From Malania oleifera (Eukaryota > Streptophyta > Magnoliopsida > Santalales > Ximeniaceae), in contig NC_080422.1 of the NCBI RefSeq assembly GCF_029873635.1, forward strand, positions 15,159,936 to 15,223,935: DNA of 64,000 nt, written 5' to 3'. Below are positions 9,149-20,954 of this stretch, in pieces. The notes below the pieces were generated by a model. That model did no database searches and was not told the DNA's origin. It worked only from the letters and a program-made list of their open reading frames with translations. The translations under genes and the position numbers were made by a program. Positions within the stretch are counted from its first letter, which is position 1, and every line of letters starts with the position of its first letter.

Positions 9149-11260
9149 GAATCCGTGAATATACTTTATTAAAGAGCAGCTACACAGCAACGGGGTTTGG
9201 GTATATATTGAATCAATCGTGATCTGACCAAAATTTAATTGCAACCACAACCAAACAATGAATTCATTGGAAACAGCCTCTTGCAAAAATGTTATCATGT
9301 AAACCACTCTGCTCAACCATCTATCAACAAGTACAATGATTCTATCCAAATACTGATTAATGGATATAATACCAAAGTAGAGCAAATACAAAACCTCATC
9401 TATCCTAAGGTAAAGTTGGGAATTTTTTTCAGACTTCTAATAGTTCCTTTTTCTCACTAGCCAAAAATCATTCCATTCTCTCTATCATGCCTAACAAGCA
9501 AATATTTCCAAGGCATCGATAGAGTCCATTTGTGTAATTTTTATCAACTCAGATCAGAATGACTAAAGATCATCAGAGCATAAACAGATAAAAGACAAGT
9601 TTTGTTAGTGTTGCCTTCTACTGAGAACTAGCCAAGCACATCAACAGCAGAACAAACTATCTACAAGAGAATGTTCATATGGCAGAAAAAAGTTTATATC
9701 AGATTTTTATATAAATAATTATCAAATATAAACAGTCTTTTCAATATTTAACAAAAGTGTAAAAAAAAAAATGTGTAAGTAAACCATTAGGACATTCATG
9801 ACATTTTATACAGCAATGTTATTCCCACAGCACAGGCACGGTGACAGTGCAAATAAAAATTTGAGCTCCATTTCCTAATATGCCAATATAGCAGAATGAT
9901 GACAAGGTCCCAACAATTGCAAACTAAATTAAAAATTATACTTGGACAATCATCTAAAGGACATGTTTGGAACTTGAAAGTGCACAACCTTTTTTGGCTC
10001 AATCAAAGTTGAGCTGAAATAGAATATATTATGAGGCCCTATATCAGATATTTAGTAATAAAATAAAATTTTAAGATTACCTGCTTTCTATATTTCTTTT
10101 TCAGATTTTCAAACCTTTTGATCTGAATTTTTGGACAATATTGCAGTTATAGAATTTCTAGTTCAAATTATGTTATTTATTTTTTATTTATAACTGGTTG
10201 AATAAAAAAATGAAACCCTCAAAATTTGTTGTGACACTCAGAAAGCATCTAAAATTTTGATGACGGTGAATTGAATTTGGGTCAATCATATCACAATGAT
10301 TCACATTACATGTTCTCTACTCAGAAGAACTCAGATTTGAATTGAAAACCAAGTTGATGGGATAATAGATTTGACTTTTGATGTTCATTCATGCTATAAC
10401 CATATTTGTATTTATTAATTAGAAGCAAAAACACAAGTGCATCAGCTCACAAGCTTTGTTAAGCTGACTGGGGACAAATAGGGATTATTTGCCAAATATA
10501 TTCTTCCAAACTTGATTATTGACAGTTCAAATTTTCAAACCCAAATTGTGCTATAAAGCCGCATTATAATTCTATTCCTACATTATGCTTATATCTTTGC
10601 TGTTTTTTGTGGTTCCTATACTCTGCAAACCATGGGGGGAAAAAAAAGGAAAAAGAATACTCATGAACTAACCTAGCAACAAAATCAATTAGGCTGTTCA
10701 GAATCCGCTACTTAGAAGTGATGAATCCTTGAGAGCAAGTGATATGAGTTGTAGAAAGCCAAAAACTTAGATGGGATGAATTGTTAAATTTTATATCAGA
10801 AATTGAAGATTACATAGAAAGAATGAATTTCAATTTCACAGAAAAACATGAAAGCAATGCGAAAATCCAGATCTGATGGAAGCAAAACTTCAGAAACAAT
10901 AAATATTCTAATTTGAAGGCGTGGATCTGTTTCCCAATACTATAGGAGTTAACATGCAATGGAAGAAAATTTTCAGATTATCAGCTTAAATAAGAGATGA
11001 AAGATTTGAATCGAAACTTACTGATTTGAAGCTGAAAACAGATCTCACATAAATCCATCACAGGCCTATCAGAGAAGCTTCCAAAAATCCATTTCATATA
11101 ACTCCAGGTTTCATTCTAGAGCTCAAGTCAAAGCTGAAGCTCAAGAAATGATCTAAAGCAAATAGGGAAGGAGCTCAAAGACCATTGTGGGATTATTGGG
11201 GGAAGCCTGAAAAAAATACATAAAAGGTCAAGATCTCAAGCGGGTGGTTGTATTAAAGCA
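9149..11260 (-). other. Possible non-coding transcription unit
   Basis: No convincing coding exon is found on either strand. On the minus strand the right part (about 11260-11020) looks like a 5' leader ending CTTCAAATCA followed by a strong donor GTAAGT. Near the left end, TTTAATAAAGTATATTC (about 9160-9175) gives an AATAAA polyadenylation signal. These suggest a spliced non-coding RNA, or the UTR and introns of a gene cut by the insertion of gypsy A. Codon-level evidence is absent, so confidence is low. Confidence 0.25.
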
Positions 11261-11270
11261 CTTAACATGT

Positions 11271-11939
11271 AAATAAGAGTCAAGATTCTTCACTTTCATT
11301 TATTGTCTTAGGTGATGAATTAAAAAAAAAAATTAATATAAACACGTAAACAATTCAAAACAACACTTATTTTAATTACAAACTACTTATTTTAAGTTAA
11401 ATTAATCAGAAGTACTTGTTTTTAAGGATAATAGGACCAAACTTTCGAATTATTCAACATTCTTGCAACAAATAAGCTATAATGTGAATCATCTCACAAA
11501 AAAATTACTTACAATAAGCATCATAAGTACTCCACATTCAAGTCCAAGACACATATATCGAAGCACGAGTTTTGATATCACAAAAGAAATCCCTTCGGGC
11601 CAACACCATTGAAGCATGGCCTAAGTGTCAATATGACTGCCAATCTTGTGATTGAGTCGACTTAACAACTATTGTATGTCTAATACTCAATTGAACCACT
11701 ATTGCATGTTTTCACTACAACAGTCACATAAGAGCGAATCAAGGCTGACAGACAATGGCATGGAACAATCCTTACTCAAACTGCATCATGAAAACAGGAT
11801 TATCCATGCTGATCAGCCAACTTCAGTGAAAAATGAAACACCCCATGTTCTTCCTCGTGGTCTGACTTGGCTACCTCTTGGTTCCATCTCAAAATTTCTT
11901 CCATTCAATATTTCCCCAGTCACTCGCTTTCCCCAGAAG
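11271..11939 (+). other. Anonymous sequence with one open frame broken by gypsy B
   Basis: AT-rich to about 11600. An open frame runs from 11652 into the gypsy B LTR. The host part reads a possible exon after the acceptor-like CTACAACAG (about 11720) and ends RFPQKF. The same frame continues beyond the far end of the element (from 20955) for about 20 codons to a stop. I recognise no domain, so this may be a real terminal exon or chance. Confidence 0.2.
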
Positions 11940-12021
11940 TTTTGTGTAGTAACTCGAAGAATAATAGTATTTTAATAATAAGGAGGGAGGAAAATGGAAC
12001 CAGGTCAACGAACACAGGGAG

Positions 12022-12168
12022 TTCGTCGACGAGTGCATAAGGGGGCCTCGTCGACGAAGCTACACCTCGTCGACGAGAAGATGCTGAGAAGGGTTTTTGG
12101 AATAGACTGAAATTCGTCGACGAAGGAGGAAGTTCGTCGACGAAATTATTGAAGGACTCGTCGACGAA
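12022..12168 (+). promoter_or_regulatory. Cluster of six TCGTCGACGA palindromes
   Basis: Perfect 10-bp palindromes lie within 12022-12033, 12047-12058, 12066-12077, 12113-12124, 12133-12144 and 12157-12168. The last ends 8 bases before the TATA box. A decayed seventh copy (TCAACGAA) precedes them near 12005. The dense upstream position suggests a transcription-factor or methylation-sensitive enhancer array; that function is inference. Confidence 0.75.
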
Positions 12169-12176
12169 TCTCGCCG

Positions 12177-12185
12177 TATAAATAG
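12177..12185 (+). promoter_or_regulatory. TATA box of the gypsy B 5' LTR
   Basis: TATAAATAG, a consensus plant TATA box, followed about 35 bases later by a CT-rich initiator-like leader (TCTCTCTCTC). The same box is kept in the 3' LTR near 19243-19251. Confidence 0.8.
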
Positions 12186-13893
12186 CCCTAAACTGATATT
12201 AATCGCAGAAATTTGCAGCAGTCTCTCTCTCTCTCTACCCCTACGGCTCCTCCCTCTTCTCTCTTCGTTTCTGGCCCCATCAGGTACCGCATCGACGATT
12301 TGAGACTACCACGACGTTCCTGACGGAGTTCTCTTCAAGTCTGCCGGAGCGGATCATAGGTGGAACGAAGTTGGAATTTATCCCAAATCCATGGTAAGGT
12401 CTTTTATTCGGAATTTGGGTTTCTAGCAGTTGTGAGAAATGGAATAGACGTAGAAATAGTAATGTTTTGTTCTGAAATTTATGATTTTCAGGTGGTTGAG
12501 TAGAGAACCCTACGGGTGTTGGACCCGTTATAGTAGAGGATTTTTAGCAGGAAACAGGTAAGGGAAATATGTTATGCTAGGGTTTTAAGAATATTAACAG
12601 AGTTTTCATAGATACATATATACTAGTTATTATGCAATTTTTACAGTACAAATGTTTAAATGTTGTGGGGCTTGAGTAGATATTTACCTGATATAAAATT
12701 TATACAATACTTCAGCATATCATGTTATATAGCATGTACATACAGTTATTCACAGACGATTAACAGACAAATTTATATAGATTTTATTCAGCTCAGTACA
12801 TCATAATTTTTACAGAATGCTATGTTTTCTTGAATACCATAACACACAGTTTATAAAGACAGATTATACAGTTATAGCATCGAGATGCTACAGTTACTCA
12901 GATTTTACAGTATTTACAGTACAGAATTATAGCATTATGGTTATTTTGGAAACATAATGAAAACAGCAAAGGTATATATATATATAGATGTACTTATATA
13001 GTATCAGATCCCTGTGGAGACATTACAGACAGATACAGTTTACAGAGTACGGTACCGTTACTAGATATAGATAGAGTGCAACCACATATCTCAGATAGTG
13101 TGTGGGTACCGTCTAACCGTGCTCGGAGAGAATGCAGCTCCTCAATACGCTGGGTAAAGGGAGCCGGTTAGACGAGGTAGCAGCCAATCCCGTGCTTAGG
13201 AGTGGATGCAGTTTGGTAGGGCAGAGGTAGTGTAGAGTACGATGACTTAATTGGAGGGCCGACCAGGTTAAGTCCCGCCTACGGGCCGCACAACCCTGTC
13301 ATGAGGGGTCAAATCATGACATACAGAGTCTCAGGGAAAGAACACAGTTATGTATATATATATATATATATATATGTATACAGATTTATAGTTTTTATTG
13401 TATGTAGTATGTTATAGCAGTATGAATGATAGAAAGCTCAAATGATACAAATGTTTTAAACTTTTATACAAGTGTTTTATAGATTTGCCAGATCATGCAG
13501 TTTTAAATATTATTATTATAATTTTATGACTCGGTCTCCACACACTAGTAATAGCATATTTCCACTTACTGAGCGTCAACTCACCCCATTACTTTAACAT
13601 TTTTCAGATGAGCCAGCTAAACGAGCAGATCAGGCTCGCGAATAGAGATTACGTGGTCACCTTAGTTATAGGGTAAGTTTTGTGTAAGGTTTTGTATTTT
13701 TGAGTAGTTGACACTAGAGAGAGAAATGTATTATGTAGCTATGGTTGAAAATACTGAATTCTGGTATTGTATATACATGTATATGTGATTTATATTTTTC
13801 TGCTGCATAGGGGTGCCCATTACATGTAGGTATTGGAGTAATTTATTATTATAAAAAAAAAAAATGGTGAAAATTTTGAGGATGTTACATTTT

Positions 13894-13906
13894 TGGTATC
13901 AGAGCC
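13894..13906 (+). promoter_or_regulatory. Primer-binding site of gypsy B
   Basis: TGGTATCAGAGCC, complementary to the 3' end of initiator tRNA-Met, lies 4 bases after the LTR. It is the normal minus-strand DNA priming site for plant gypsy elements. Confidence 0.92.
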
Positions 13907-14210
13907 TGGTTGCTAGGTTCTGTAGACTATAGAGTGCAGCGGAAAACAATACCAGAATATAGGAAAAAGATTTGAGGTTTTATTCTGTGATCTAGATATA
14001 GGATTTCGTGGTAGTTTCTGTGTTTTTCCTGAGGTGACGATTTCAGGAAAACCATAGTAAATTGTCGACGAGTCATGTGTCTAGGTTGCAGGATTGGATT
14101 GTGGAATTAGGATCAAGAGGGATGATTAATAGAGAATTTGGAGTTTTAGTTGAATAAGCTGAGTCTGTAGGGAAATAAAATTCTGAAACGATGTTCTATG
14201 TGTTTGCAGG

Positions 14211-15112
14211 ATGGATCCAGGAGGTAATAGCGCTCACGCTAGTGGGAATGATGGTGCTGGTCCTTCTGGCGCAGTAGGTGGGGATTCAGATGCCGTGCTA
14301 CGTAGTGTGGCTCAGCAAGTTATAGCTGAGATAGCGCGGAGTTCTAGAGAGCAGGGAGGTCCCTCTCCAGTTCAGGGATGCACCATAGAGAAATTCATGA
14401 AAGAATTGGGTGCAGGAGGTAGAGAAGATCCTGACAGTACTTCATTGCACCCAACGAGCAGAAAGTTATGTACGCCACGTATAGACTGACAGGGGAGACT
14501 AAGAGATGGTGGACGGCCACTAGACTACTGGAAGAGCAGAGTACGACTCTAGTGCCAATGACCTGGGCCCGTTTCAAAGATATATTCTTTGATAGATATT
14601 ATCCTGCCTCGGTCAGAGAGGCCCGAATTCAGGAGTTCCTGAGCCTGTCCCAGGGGTCGATGACAGTCCAGCAGTACGCGGCAAGATTTATCAAGCTCTC
14701 GCGTTTCTACCCATATATCGTCCCCAATGAAGTAAAGAAGGCCAGAATGTTCGAGAGGAATTTGAGGCGAGATATTTATAGGCAAGTGGCGGTACTGAGA
14801 ATCCAGGATTTTACAGAGTTGGTTGACAGGACCTTGATAGCAAAGGAGAGTCTACCGAAAAAGATTGAGATACAGAGTCAGAAGAAGAGGACCGTACCCT
14901 TGAGCTTTCAGGCGAGTCCCAGCCGAGGCCCTTGGAGGGGAGGTAGATCTAGTAGAGGTCAGAGACAGATAGTAGAGCAGGGTGGATTTCAAGACAGTCA
15001 GCCTCCCGCCACTTGTACTAGATGTGGATGGAGACACTCAGGTGAATGTCGATTAGGGGAGAATGTTTGCTACCGCTGCGGGAGACCAGGTCATATGGCT
15101 CAATCCTGTTAG
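14211..15112 (+). pseudogene. Gypsy B gag
   Basis: Starts MDPGGNSAHASGNDGAGP at 14211. The frame runs to the conserved GCTIEKFMK and is then lost: by comparison with element A about 18 residues are deleted near 14400, and a second shift near 14460 restores the original frame at YATYRLTGETKRWW. Capsid sequence continues through QQYAARFIKLSRF to a basic region and the zinc knuckle CYRCGRPGHMAQSC (C-x2-C-x4-H-x4-C intact), preceded by CTRCGWRHSGEC. A TAG at 15110-15112 then interrupts the join to protease. Confidence 0.9.
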
Positions 15113-15620
15113 ATGACACCAGGTAATGTACCGGCTCCTAGGCCATTTCGGGGAGGATACCAGGCACCCCGCGGAGGTCAGCAAAGAAATACTGCGCCGG
15201 CAAGGGTTTACGCATTGACACCGGGAGACACTGAGACGGTTGGAAACGTGGTCACAGGTACCCTTACTGCTTTACCATATACAATTGTTGTTTTGTTTGA
15301 TACAGGTGTCACCCATTCCTTTATATCGGCGGGGTATGTCAGAATAACTAGGGTAGAGACTCAGCTACTAGATGTAGAACTGTCTGTGGGTACGCCGATG
15401 GGATCTGTGGTTAGATGCAGGAGGGGACTCCGGAATTTTCCAGTAAGTATTCAGGAGAGAGTGTTGTTAGTCGATCTTGTAGTCCTAGATATGCAGGGGT
15501 TTGATGTGATACTGGGCATGGATTGGCTAGCAACTTATCACGCAAGTATTGACTGTCATCTGAAGGAAGTAATTTTTAGACCCCCAGGCGAGTCAGATTT
15601 AGATTCATGGGTTCACGTGT
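15113..15620 (+). pseudogene. Gypsy B aspartic protease
   Basis: Retropepsin-like domain. The active-site motif is FDTGVTHSFIS; D-T-G is intact, though the family usually has Ala where this has Val. The second hallmark FDVILGMDW is intact, and the domain ends [11 protein letters not shown] frame change near 15610 separates it from RT. The upstream basic linker (RPFRGGYQAPRGGQQR) belongs to the nucleocapsid-protease junction. Confidence 0.88.
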
Positions 15621-16560
15621 ACGTGCTCCACCACAGCTAGTGTCGGCTATTCAGGTGAGGAGATTGTTACAGGGTGGTTGCCAGGTGTATGTCGCATTCA
15701 TAAAAGAATTGCCAAAAGAAGAATTGAGACAAGCCGACATACCAGTAGTGAGGGAATTCCTAGATGTATTCCCAGAAGAATTTCCTAGTTTGCCACCAGA
15801 TCATGAGATTAAGTTCACTTCAGACTTGTTGCCGGGATCTGCACCAATATCAAAAGCACCATACCGTATGGCCCCGGTAGAGTTAAAAGAATTGAAAGAA
15901 CAGTTACAGAAATTGCTGGATGAAGGTTTCATCAGGCCCAGTGTGTTGCCTTGGGGTGCGCCAGTTCTGTTCGTGAAAAAGAAAGATAGAACCATGAGAT
16001 TATGCATCGATTATAGGGAGATAAACAAACTGACAGTCAAGAATAAATATCCTCTCCCTAGGATCGATGATTTATTTGATCAGCTCCGGGGGACCCAGGT
16101 TTACTCTAAAATTGATCTGCGGTCAGGCTACCATTAGGTGAAAGTTAAAGCAGAAGATATTTCGAAGACCGCATTTCGTACCAGGTATGGGCATTACGAG
16201 TTCTTAGTGATGTCATTCGGGTTGACTAATGCACCACCAATATTTATGGATCTAATGAATCGGGTGTTTCATCAGTACTTGGACTAGTTTGTGGTTGTGT
16301 TCATTGATGATATACTGGTCTACTCGACGAGTTTTGAGGAGCACGAGTATCATTTGAGGCTGGTGATGTAGATATTGAGAGAAAGGAAATTATATGCAAA
16401 ATTTAAGAAGTGTGAGTTTTGGTTAAAACATGACACATTTCTTGGCCATGTGATCTTAAAAGCAGGTATATCAGTTGATCCAAGCAAAATAGAGGCAGTG
16501 GTGAGTTGGGAAAGGCCGGGAAATGTTCAGTAAGTCAGGAGTTTTCTGGGATTAGCAGGT
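15607..16560 (+). pseudogene. Gypsy B reverse transcriptase
   Basis: Ty3-type RT. Motifs in order: [57 protein letters not shown], the catalytic [19 protein letters not shown] and [15 protein letters not shown]. In-frame stops occur near 16135, 16286, 16368 and 16531, several at positions where the family has Gln (CAG to TAG). The catalytic FIDD is intact, so the loss is by stop codons and not by active-site change. Confidence 0.92.
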
Positions 16561-17110
16561 TATTCCGGCGTTATGTGAATGGTTTCTTCAGGCTATTAGG
16601 TCCATTAACACGATTTACGAGGAAAAATGTAAAATTTGAATGGACTGATGACTATGAGCAGAGTTTTCAAGAGTTAAAGCAACGGTTAGTTTCAGCTCCA
16701 GTACTAACTATTCCTTCAGGGGAGGATGGGTTCGTAATATACAGTAATGCCTCTTTAAAGGGTCTTGGATGCGTGTTGATGCAGTACGATAGGGTCATTG
16801 CATATGCGTCCAAACAGCTTAAAGAATATGAGAAGAATTATCCTATCCATGATTTAGAATTTGCTGCCGTGGTGTATGCTCTCAAGATCTGGAGACATTA
16901 TTTATATGGTGGAAAGTGCGAGATTTTCACGGATCATAAGAGTTTGAAATATTTCTTTACCCAGAAAGAGTTGAATATGAGGCAAAGAAGGTGGCTAAAA
17001 CTTATTAAAGACTATGATTGCACGATTAGTTACCACCTAGGAAAAGCAAATATAGTGGCAGATGCTCTGAGCAGGAAATCAGGGGGACCCGTACTGGCAG
17101 CTATGGAGAT
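16561..17110 (+). pseudogene. Gypsy B RNase H
   Basis: RNase H domain in the open frame 16506-17639. The first catalytic Asp is changed: the motif reads [13 protein letters not shown], where element A keeps YSDAS. The change is GAT to AAT. Later blocks are conserved: [34 protein letters not shown], and the DALSRKS end. The Asn would abolish RNA strand degradation, so this copy would be inactive even without its stops. Confidence 0.9.
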
Positions 17111-18645
17111 TCAGCACTCAATTCTGATGGATTTGGAGAGGCTCGGTATAGAATTAGTAGAGAAGAGTCCTCAGGTAGTTATTGTCAGTCTAGTGGTTCA
17201 GCCTACACTATACGAGAGGATTAAAGCAGCTCAGGGCGATGATGCAGAGTTGGCAGAGGTGATGGCTAGAGTGCGGGATGGTCGAGGAGAGAAGTTCAGC
17301 ATATCAGATGACGGAACTCTGCGATTCTGTACTAGGCTATGTGTTCCTGCAGATACTGAGATCAGGAAAACTATACTGGAGGAGACTCACAGATCCCTAT
17401 ACACGGTCCATCCCAGCAGTACTAAAATGTACAGGGACCTGCGAGAATATTTCTGGTGGAGTAGAATGAAGAGGGAGATAACCGAGTTTGTTCAGGAATG
17501 CTTGACGTGTCAGCAGGTTAAAGCAAAGCACCAGAGACCGGCAGGACAGTTGCAACCACTGTTCATTCCAGAATGGAAATGGGACCACGTTTCGATGGAC
17601 TTCGTTACGGGGTTACCACCAGTACGCGACAAGGACTGAATGCGATTTGGGTGGTCGTAGATCGTCTGACAAATACTGCTCATTTCATCCCTATTAAAAT
17701 CGGTTATTCCATGGACAGACTGGTAGAAATATATGTTCAGGAGATAGTTCGTGTTCATGGAGTACCAGTATCCATAGTCTCGGACCGAAATCCTCAGTTT
17801 ACTTCACGATTCTGAAAAAGTTTTCAAGAGGCTATGGGTACGCAGTTAGCTTTTAGCACTGCTTTTCATCCCCAAACAGATGGTCAGACTGAGAGGACGA
17901 TTCAGACACTAGAGGATATGCTTCGTGCTTGTGTGCTTGATTTTGGAGGCAGTTGGATTCAGTTTATACCGTTAGTTGAATTTGCTTATAATAACAGTTA
18001 CCAAGCTAGTATCGGCATGGCTCCATACAAGGCATTGTATGGTAGGAGATGTCGTTCTCCTCTCTTCTGGGACGAGGTAGGCGAAAGGCAAGTTTTGGGT
18101 CCAGAGATAGTACAGCAGGCTTGTGACAAGGTCCAACTAATTAAAGAAAGAATTAGTACAGCACAGAGTCGGCAGAAAAGCTACGCAGATACTCGCCACC
18201 GAGAGTTAGAATGATGTGGGAGATCGAGTGTTTTTGAAAATAACTCCTCTGAAAAGAGTTATGAGGTTTGGAAAGAAGGACAAATTGAGCCCTTCGTATA
18301 TTGGCCCTTTTGAGATACTTAAGAGAATAGGGTAAGTTGCCTATAGGCTAGCGTTGCCACCATCTTTGGCTAGAATTCATGACGTGTTTCATATTGCTAT
18401 GTTAAGGAAATACGTCCCAGACCCATCCCACATAATCAGTTATGCAGAGATGGAGCTTAAAGATTCATTAGTTTATGAAGAAACACCAGTATAGATTTTA
18501 GATAGAAAGACACAAGTACTGCGCACTAAAGAAGTTCAATTAGTAAAAGTTTTGTGGCAGAATCACGCTATAGAGGAAGCTTCTTGGGAACTCGAGGAGC
18601 AGATCAAACAGAGATATCCGCAGTTATTCCAAGAGGTATAGAGGT
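17111..18645 (+). pseudogene. Gypsy B integrase and chromodomain-like tail
   Basis: The HHCC zinc-binding domain (about 17385-17520: [11 protein letters not shown] ... CLTCQQVK) is intact. The DDE core follows with [16 protein letters not shown] and the Glu in [13 protein letters not shown]. The frame is broken near 17635, by a TGA at 17812 (in SRF-stop-KSF, where Trp is usual), near 18212, and by stops near 18333 and 18492. The end LVKVLWQNHAIEEASWELEE (18540-18600) is the chromodomain-like module thought to direct integration to heterochromatin. The frame ends at a TAG near 18640. Confidence 0.9.
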
Positions 18646-18870
18646 ACTCAGGTAAAGTATAATAGTTAGATAAGTTTCTTTTGCAGGTAAATGTATTGAT
18701 TTTAGTTAGTAGATAGTTTTTAATTTTATATATGTAATTTCCCAGAACTATCTATTTAACCACGGTATTCCTCCGCCATAAGTAAGGGCAGAAAATAAAA
18801 TAAGTAGACCATTTACCTTTAAGGGATGATGAATTATATGAACAGTAAATTTTGAGGACAAAATTTTATA

Positions 18871-18882
18871 AGGAGAGGAGAA
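18871..18882 (+). promoter_or_regulatory. Polypurine tract of gypsy B
   Basis: AGGAGAGGAGAA directly precedes the 3' LTR start TGTAGTGACC. The upstream block AAATTTTGAGGACAAAATTT resembles the one beside the gypsy A tract. Confidence 0.9.
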
Positions 18883-20949
18883 TGTAGTGACCCGAAGAAT
18901 AATAGTATTTTAATAATAAGGAAGGAGGAAAATGAAAACAGAAACAGAAGGAGGCAGTAGGTTTCATCGACGAACGCGAAGTTTGTCGACGACATAGCAT
19001 TTTGGATGAAATAACCCGAAAAATTTTTCCCACAGGGCCTTTCGTCGATGAGTGCATAAGGAGGCCTCGTCGACAAACATAGGGAGTTCGTCAACGAGTG
19101 CATAAGGGGACCTCGTCGACGAAGCTACGCCTCTTCGACAAGAAGATGCCAAGAAGGGTTTTTGGGATAGACTGAAATTCGTCAACGAAATTATTGAAGG
19201 ACTCGTCGACGAGATGACGTGGCTCATCGACGAATCCCGTAGTATAAATAGCCCTAAATTGATTTTAATCGCATAAATTTGCCACAGTCTCTCTCTCTCT
19301 CTCTACCCCTACGGCTCCTCCCTCTTCTCTCTTCGTTTCTGGCCCCGTTAGGCGCTGGATCAACGATCTGAGGCTACCACGACGTTCCTGACGGAGTTCT
19401 CTTCAAGTCTGCCGGAGCGGATCGTAGGTGGAACGCAGTTGGAATTCATCCCAAATCCATGGTAAGGTCTTTTATTCGGAATTTGGGTTTCTAGCAGTTT
19501 TGAGAAATGTAATAGACGTAGAAATAGTAATGTTTTGTTCTGAAATTTATGATTTTCGGAGTGTTGAGTGGAGAACCCTACGGGTGTTGGACCCGTTATA
19601 GTAGAGGATTTTTAACAAGAAACAGGTAAGGAAAATATGTTATGCTAGGGTTTTAAGAATATTAACAGAGTTTTCATAGATACATATATACCAGTTATTA
19701 TGCAATTTTTACAGAACGAATGTTTAAATGTTGTGTGGCTTGAGTAGATATTTACCTGATGTAAAATTTATACAGTACTTCAGCATATCATGTTATATAG
19801 CATGTACATACAGTTATTCACAAATGATTAACAGACAGATATATATAGATTTTATTCAGTTCAGTATATCATAGTTTTTACAAAATGCTATGTTTTCCTG
19901 AATACCATAACACACAGTTTATAAAGATAGATTATACAGTTATAGCATCGAGATGCTACAGTTACTCAAATTTTACAGTATTTACAGTACAGAATTATAG
20001 CATTATGGTTATTTTGGAAACATAATGAAAATAGCAAAGGTATATATATATAGATGTACTTATATAGTATCAAATCCCTGTGGAGACATTACGGACAGAT
20101 ACAGTTTATAGAGCACGGTACCGTTGTTAGATATAGATAGAGTGCATCCACATATCTCAAATATTGTGTGGGTACCGTCTAACCGTGCTCGGAGAGGATG
20201 CAGTTCCCCAGTACGCTGGGTAGAAGAGGCCGGTTAGACGAGGTAGCAGTCAGTCCCGTGCTTAGGAGTGGATGCAGTTTGGCCGGGTTAAGGTAGTATA
20301 GAGTATGATAACTTACCTGGAGGGCCGATCAGGTTAAGTCCTGCCTACCGCACGACCCTGTCATGAGGGGTCAAATCATGACATACAGAGTCCCAGGGAA
20401 AGAACACAGTTATATATATATGTATACAGATTTATAGTTTTTATTGTATGTAATATGTTATAGCAATATGAATGATAGAAAGCTCAGATGATACAAATGT
20501 TTTAACCTTTTATACAAGTGTTTTATAGATTTTCCAGATTATGCAGTTTTAAAAATTATTATTATAATTTTATGATTCGGTCGCCACACACTAGTAATAG
20601 CATATTTCCACTTATTGAGCGTCGACTCACCCCTTTACTTTAACATTTTTCAGGTGAGCCAGCTAGGCAAGCAGATCAGGCTCGCGGATAGAGATCACGT
20701 GGTCACCCTAGTTATAGGGTAAGTTTTGTCTAGGGTTTTGTATTTTTGGGTAGTTGACACTGAAGAGAGAAATGTATTATGTAGCTATGGATGAAAATAC
20801 TGAATTCTGATATTGTATATACATGTATATGTGATTTATGTTTTTCCACTGCATAGGGATGCCCATTACATGCAAGTATTGGAGTAATTTATTATTATAA
20901 AAAAAATAAAAAATAAAAAAAAATGCATGAAAATTTTGAGGATGTTACA
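18883..20949 (+). repeat. 3' LTR of gypsy B (2067 bp)
   Basis: TGTAGTGACCC ... GATGTTACA, matching the 5' LTR. It is about 120 bases longer, mostly because of extra sequence at 18935-19065 that carries additional copies of the CGTCGACGA-type motif. Many of its motif copies are decayed by C-to-T or G-to-A changes (GTCGATGA, GTCAACGA, CATCGACGA). The TATA box is intact near 19243. Confidence 0.95.
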
Positions 20950-20954
20950 TTTTG

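Larger units (their letters stand above)
11945..13889 (+). repeat. 5' LTR of gypsy B (1945 bp)
   Basis: Starts TGTAGTAACTCGAAG and ends GAGGATGTTACA, immediately before the primer-binding site. It contains six TCGTCGACGA palindromes, a TATA box, a CT-rich leader and long AT-rich stretches with a TA microsatellite near 13355. It matches 18883-20949 closely, with scattered substitutions and indels. Confidence 0.95.
11940..20954 (+). mobile_element. Ty3/gypsy LTR retrotransposon B (chromovirus), full-length but inactive
   Basis: Complete structure: target duplication TTTTG (11940-11944 and 20950-20954), LTRs 11945-13889 and 18883-20949, primer-binding site, gag, protease, RT, RNase H, integrase, chromodomain-like tail and polypurine tract. 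The order PR-RT-RH-IN and the tail LVKVLWQNHAIEEASWELEE place it in plant chromoviruses (Tekay/Del-like). The coding region carries several stops, a deletion in gag and at least two frameshifts, so it is non-autonomous. The perfect target duplication shows that the whole unit arrived in one integration. Confidence 0.95.

Noticed and set aside
13890-13910. tRNA-like GGTATCAGAGCC sequence
   Set aside because: It is the retrotransposon primer-binding site, not a tRNA gene; no cloverleaf surrounds it.
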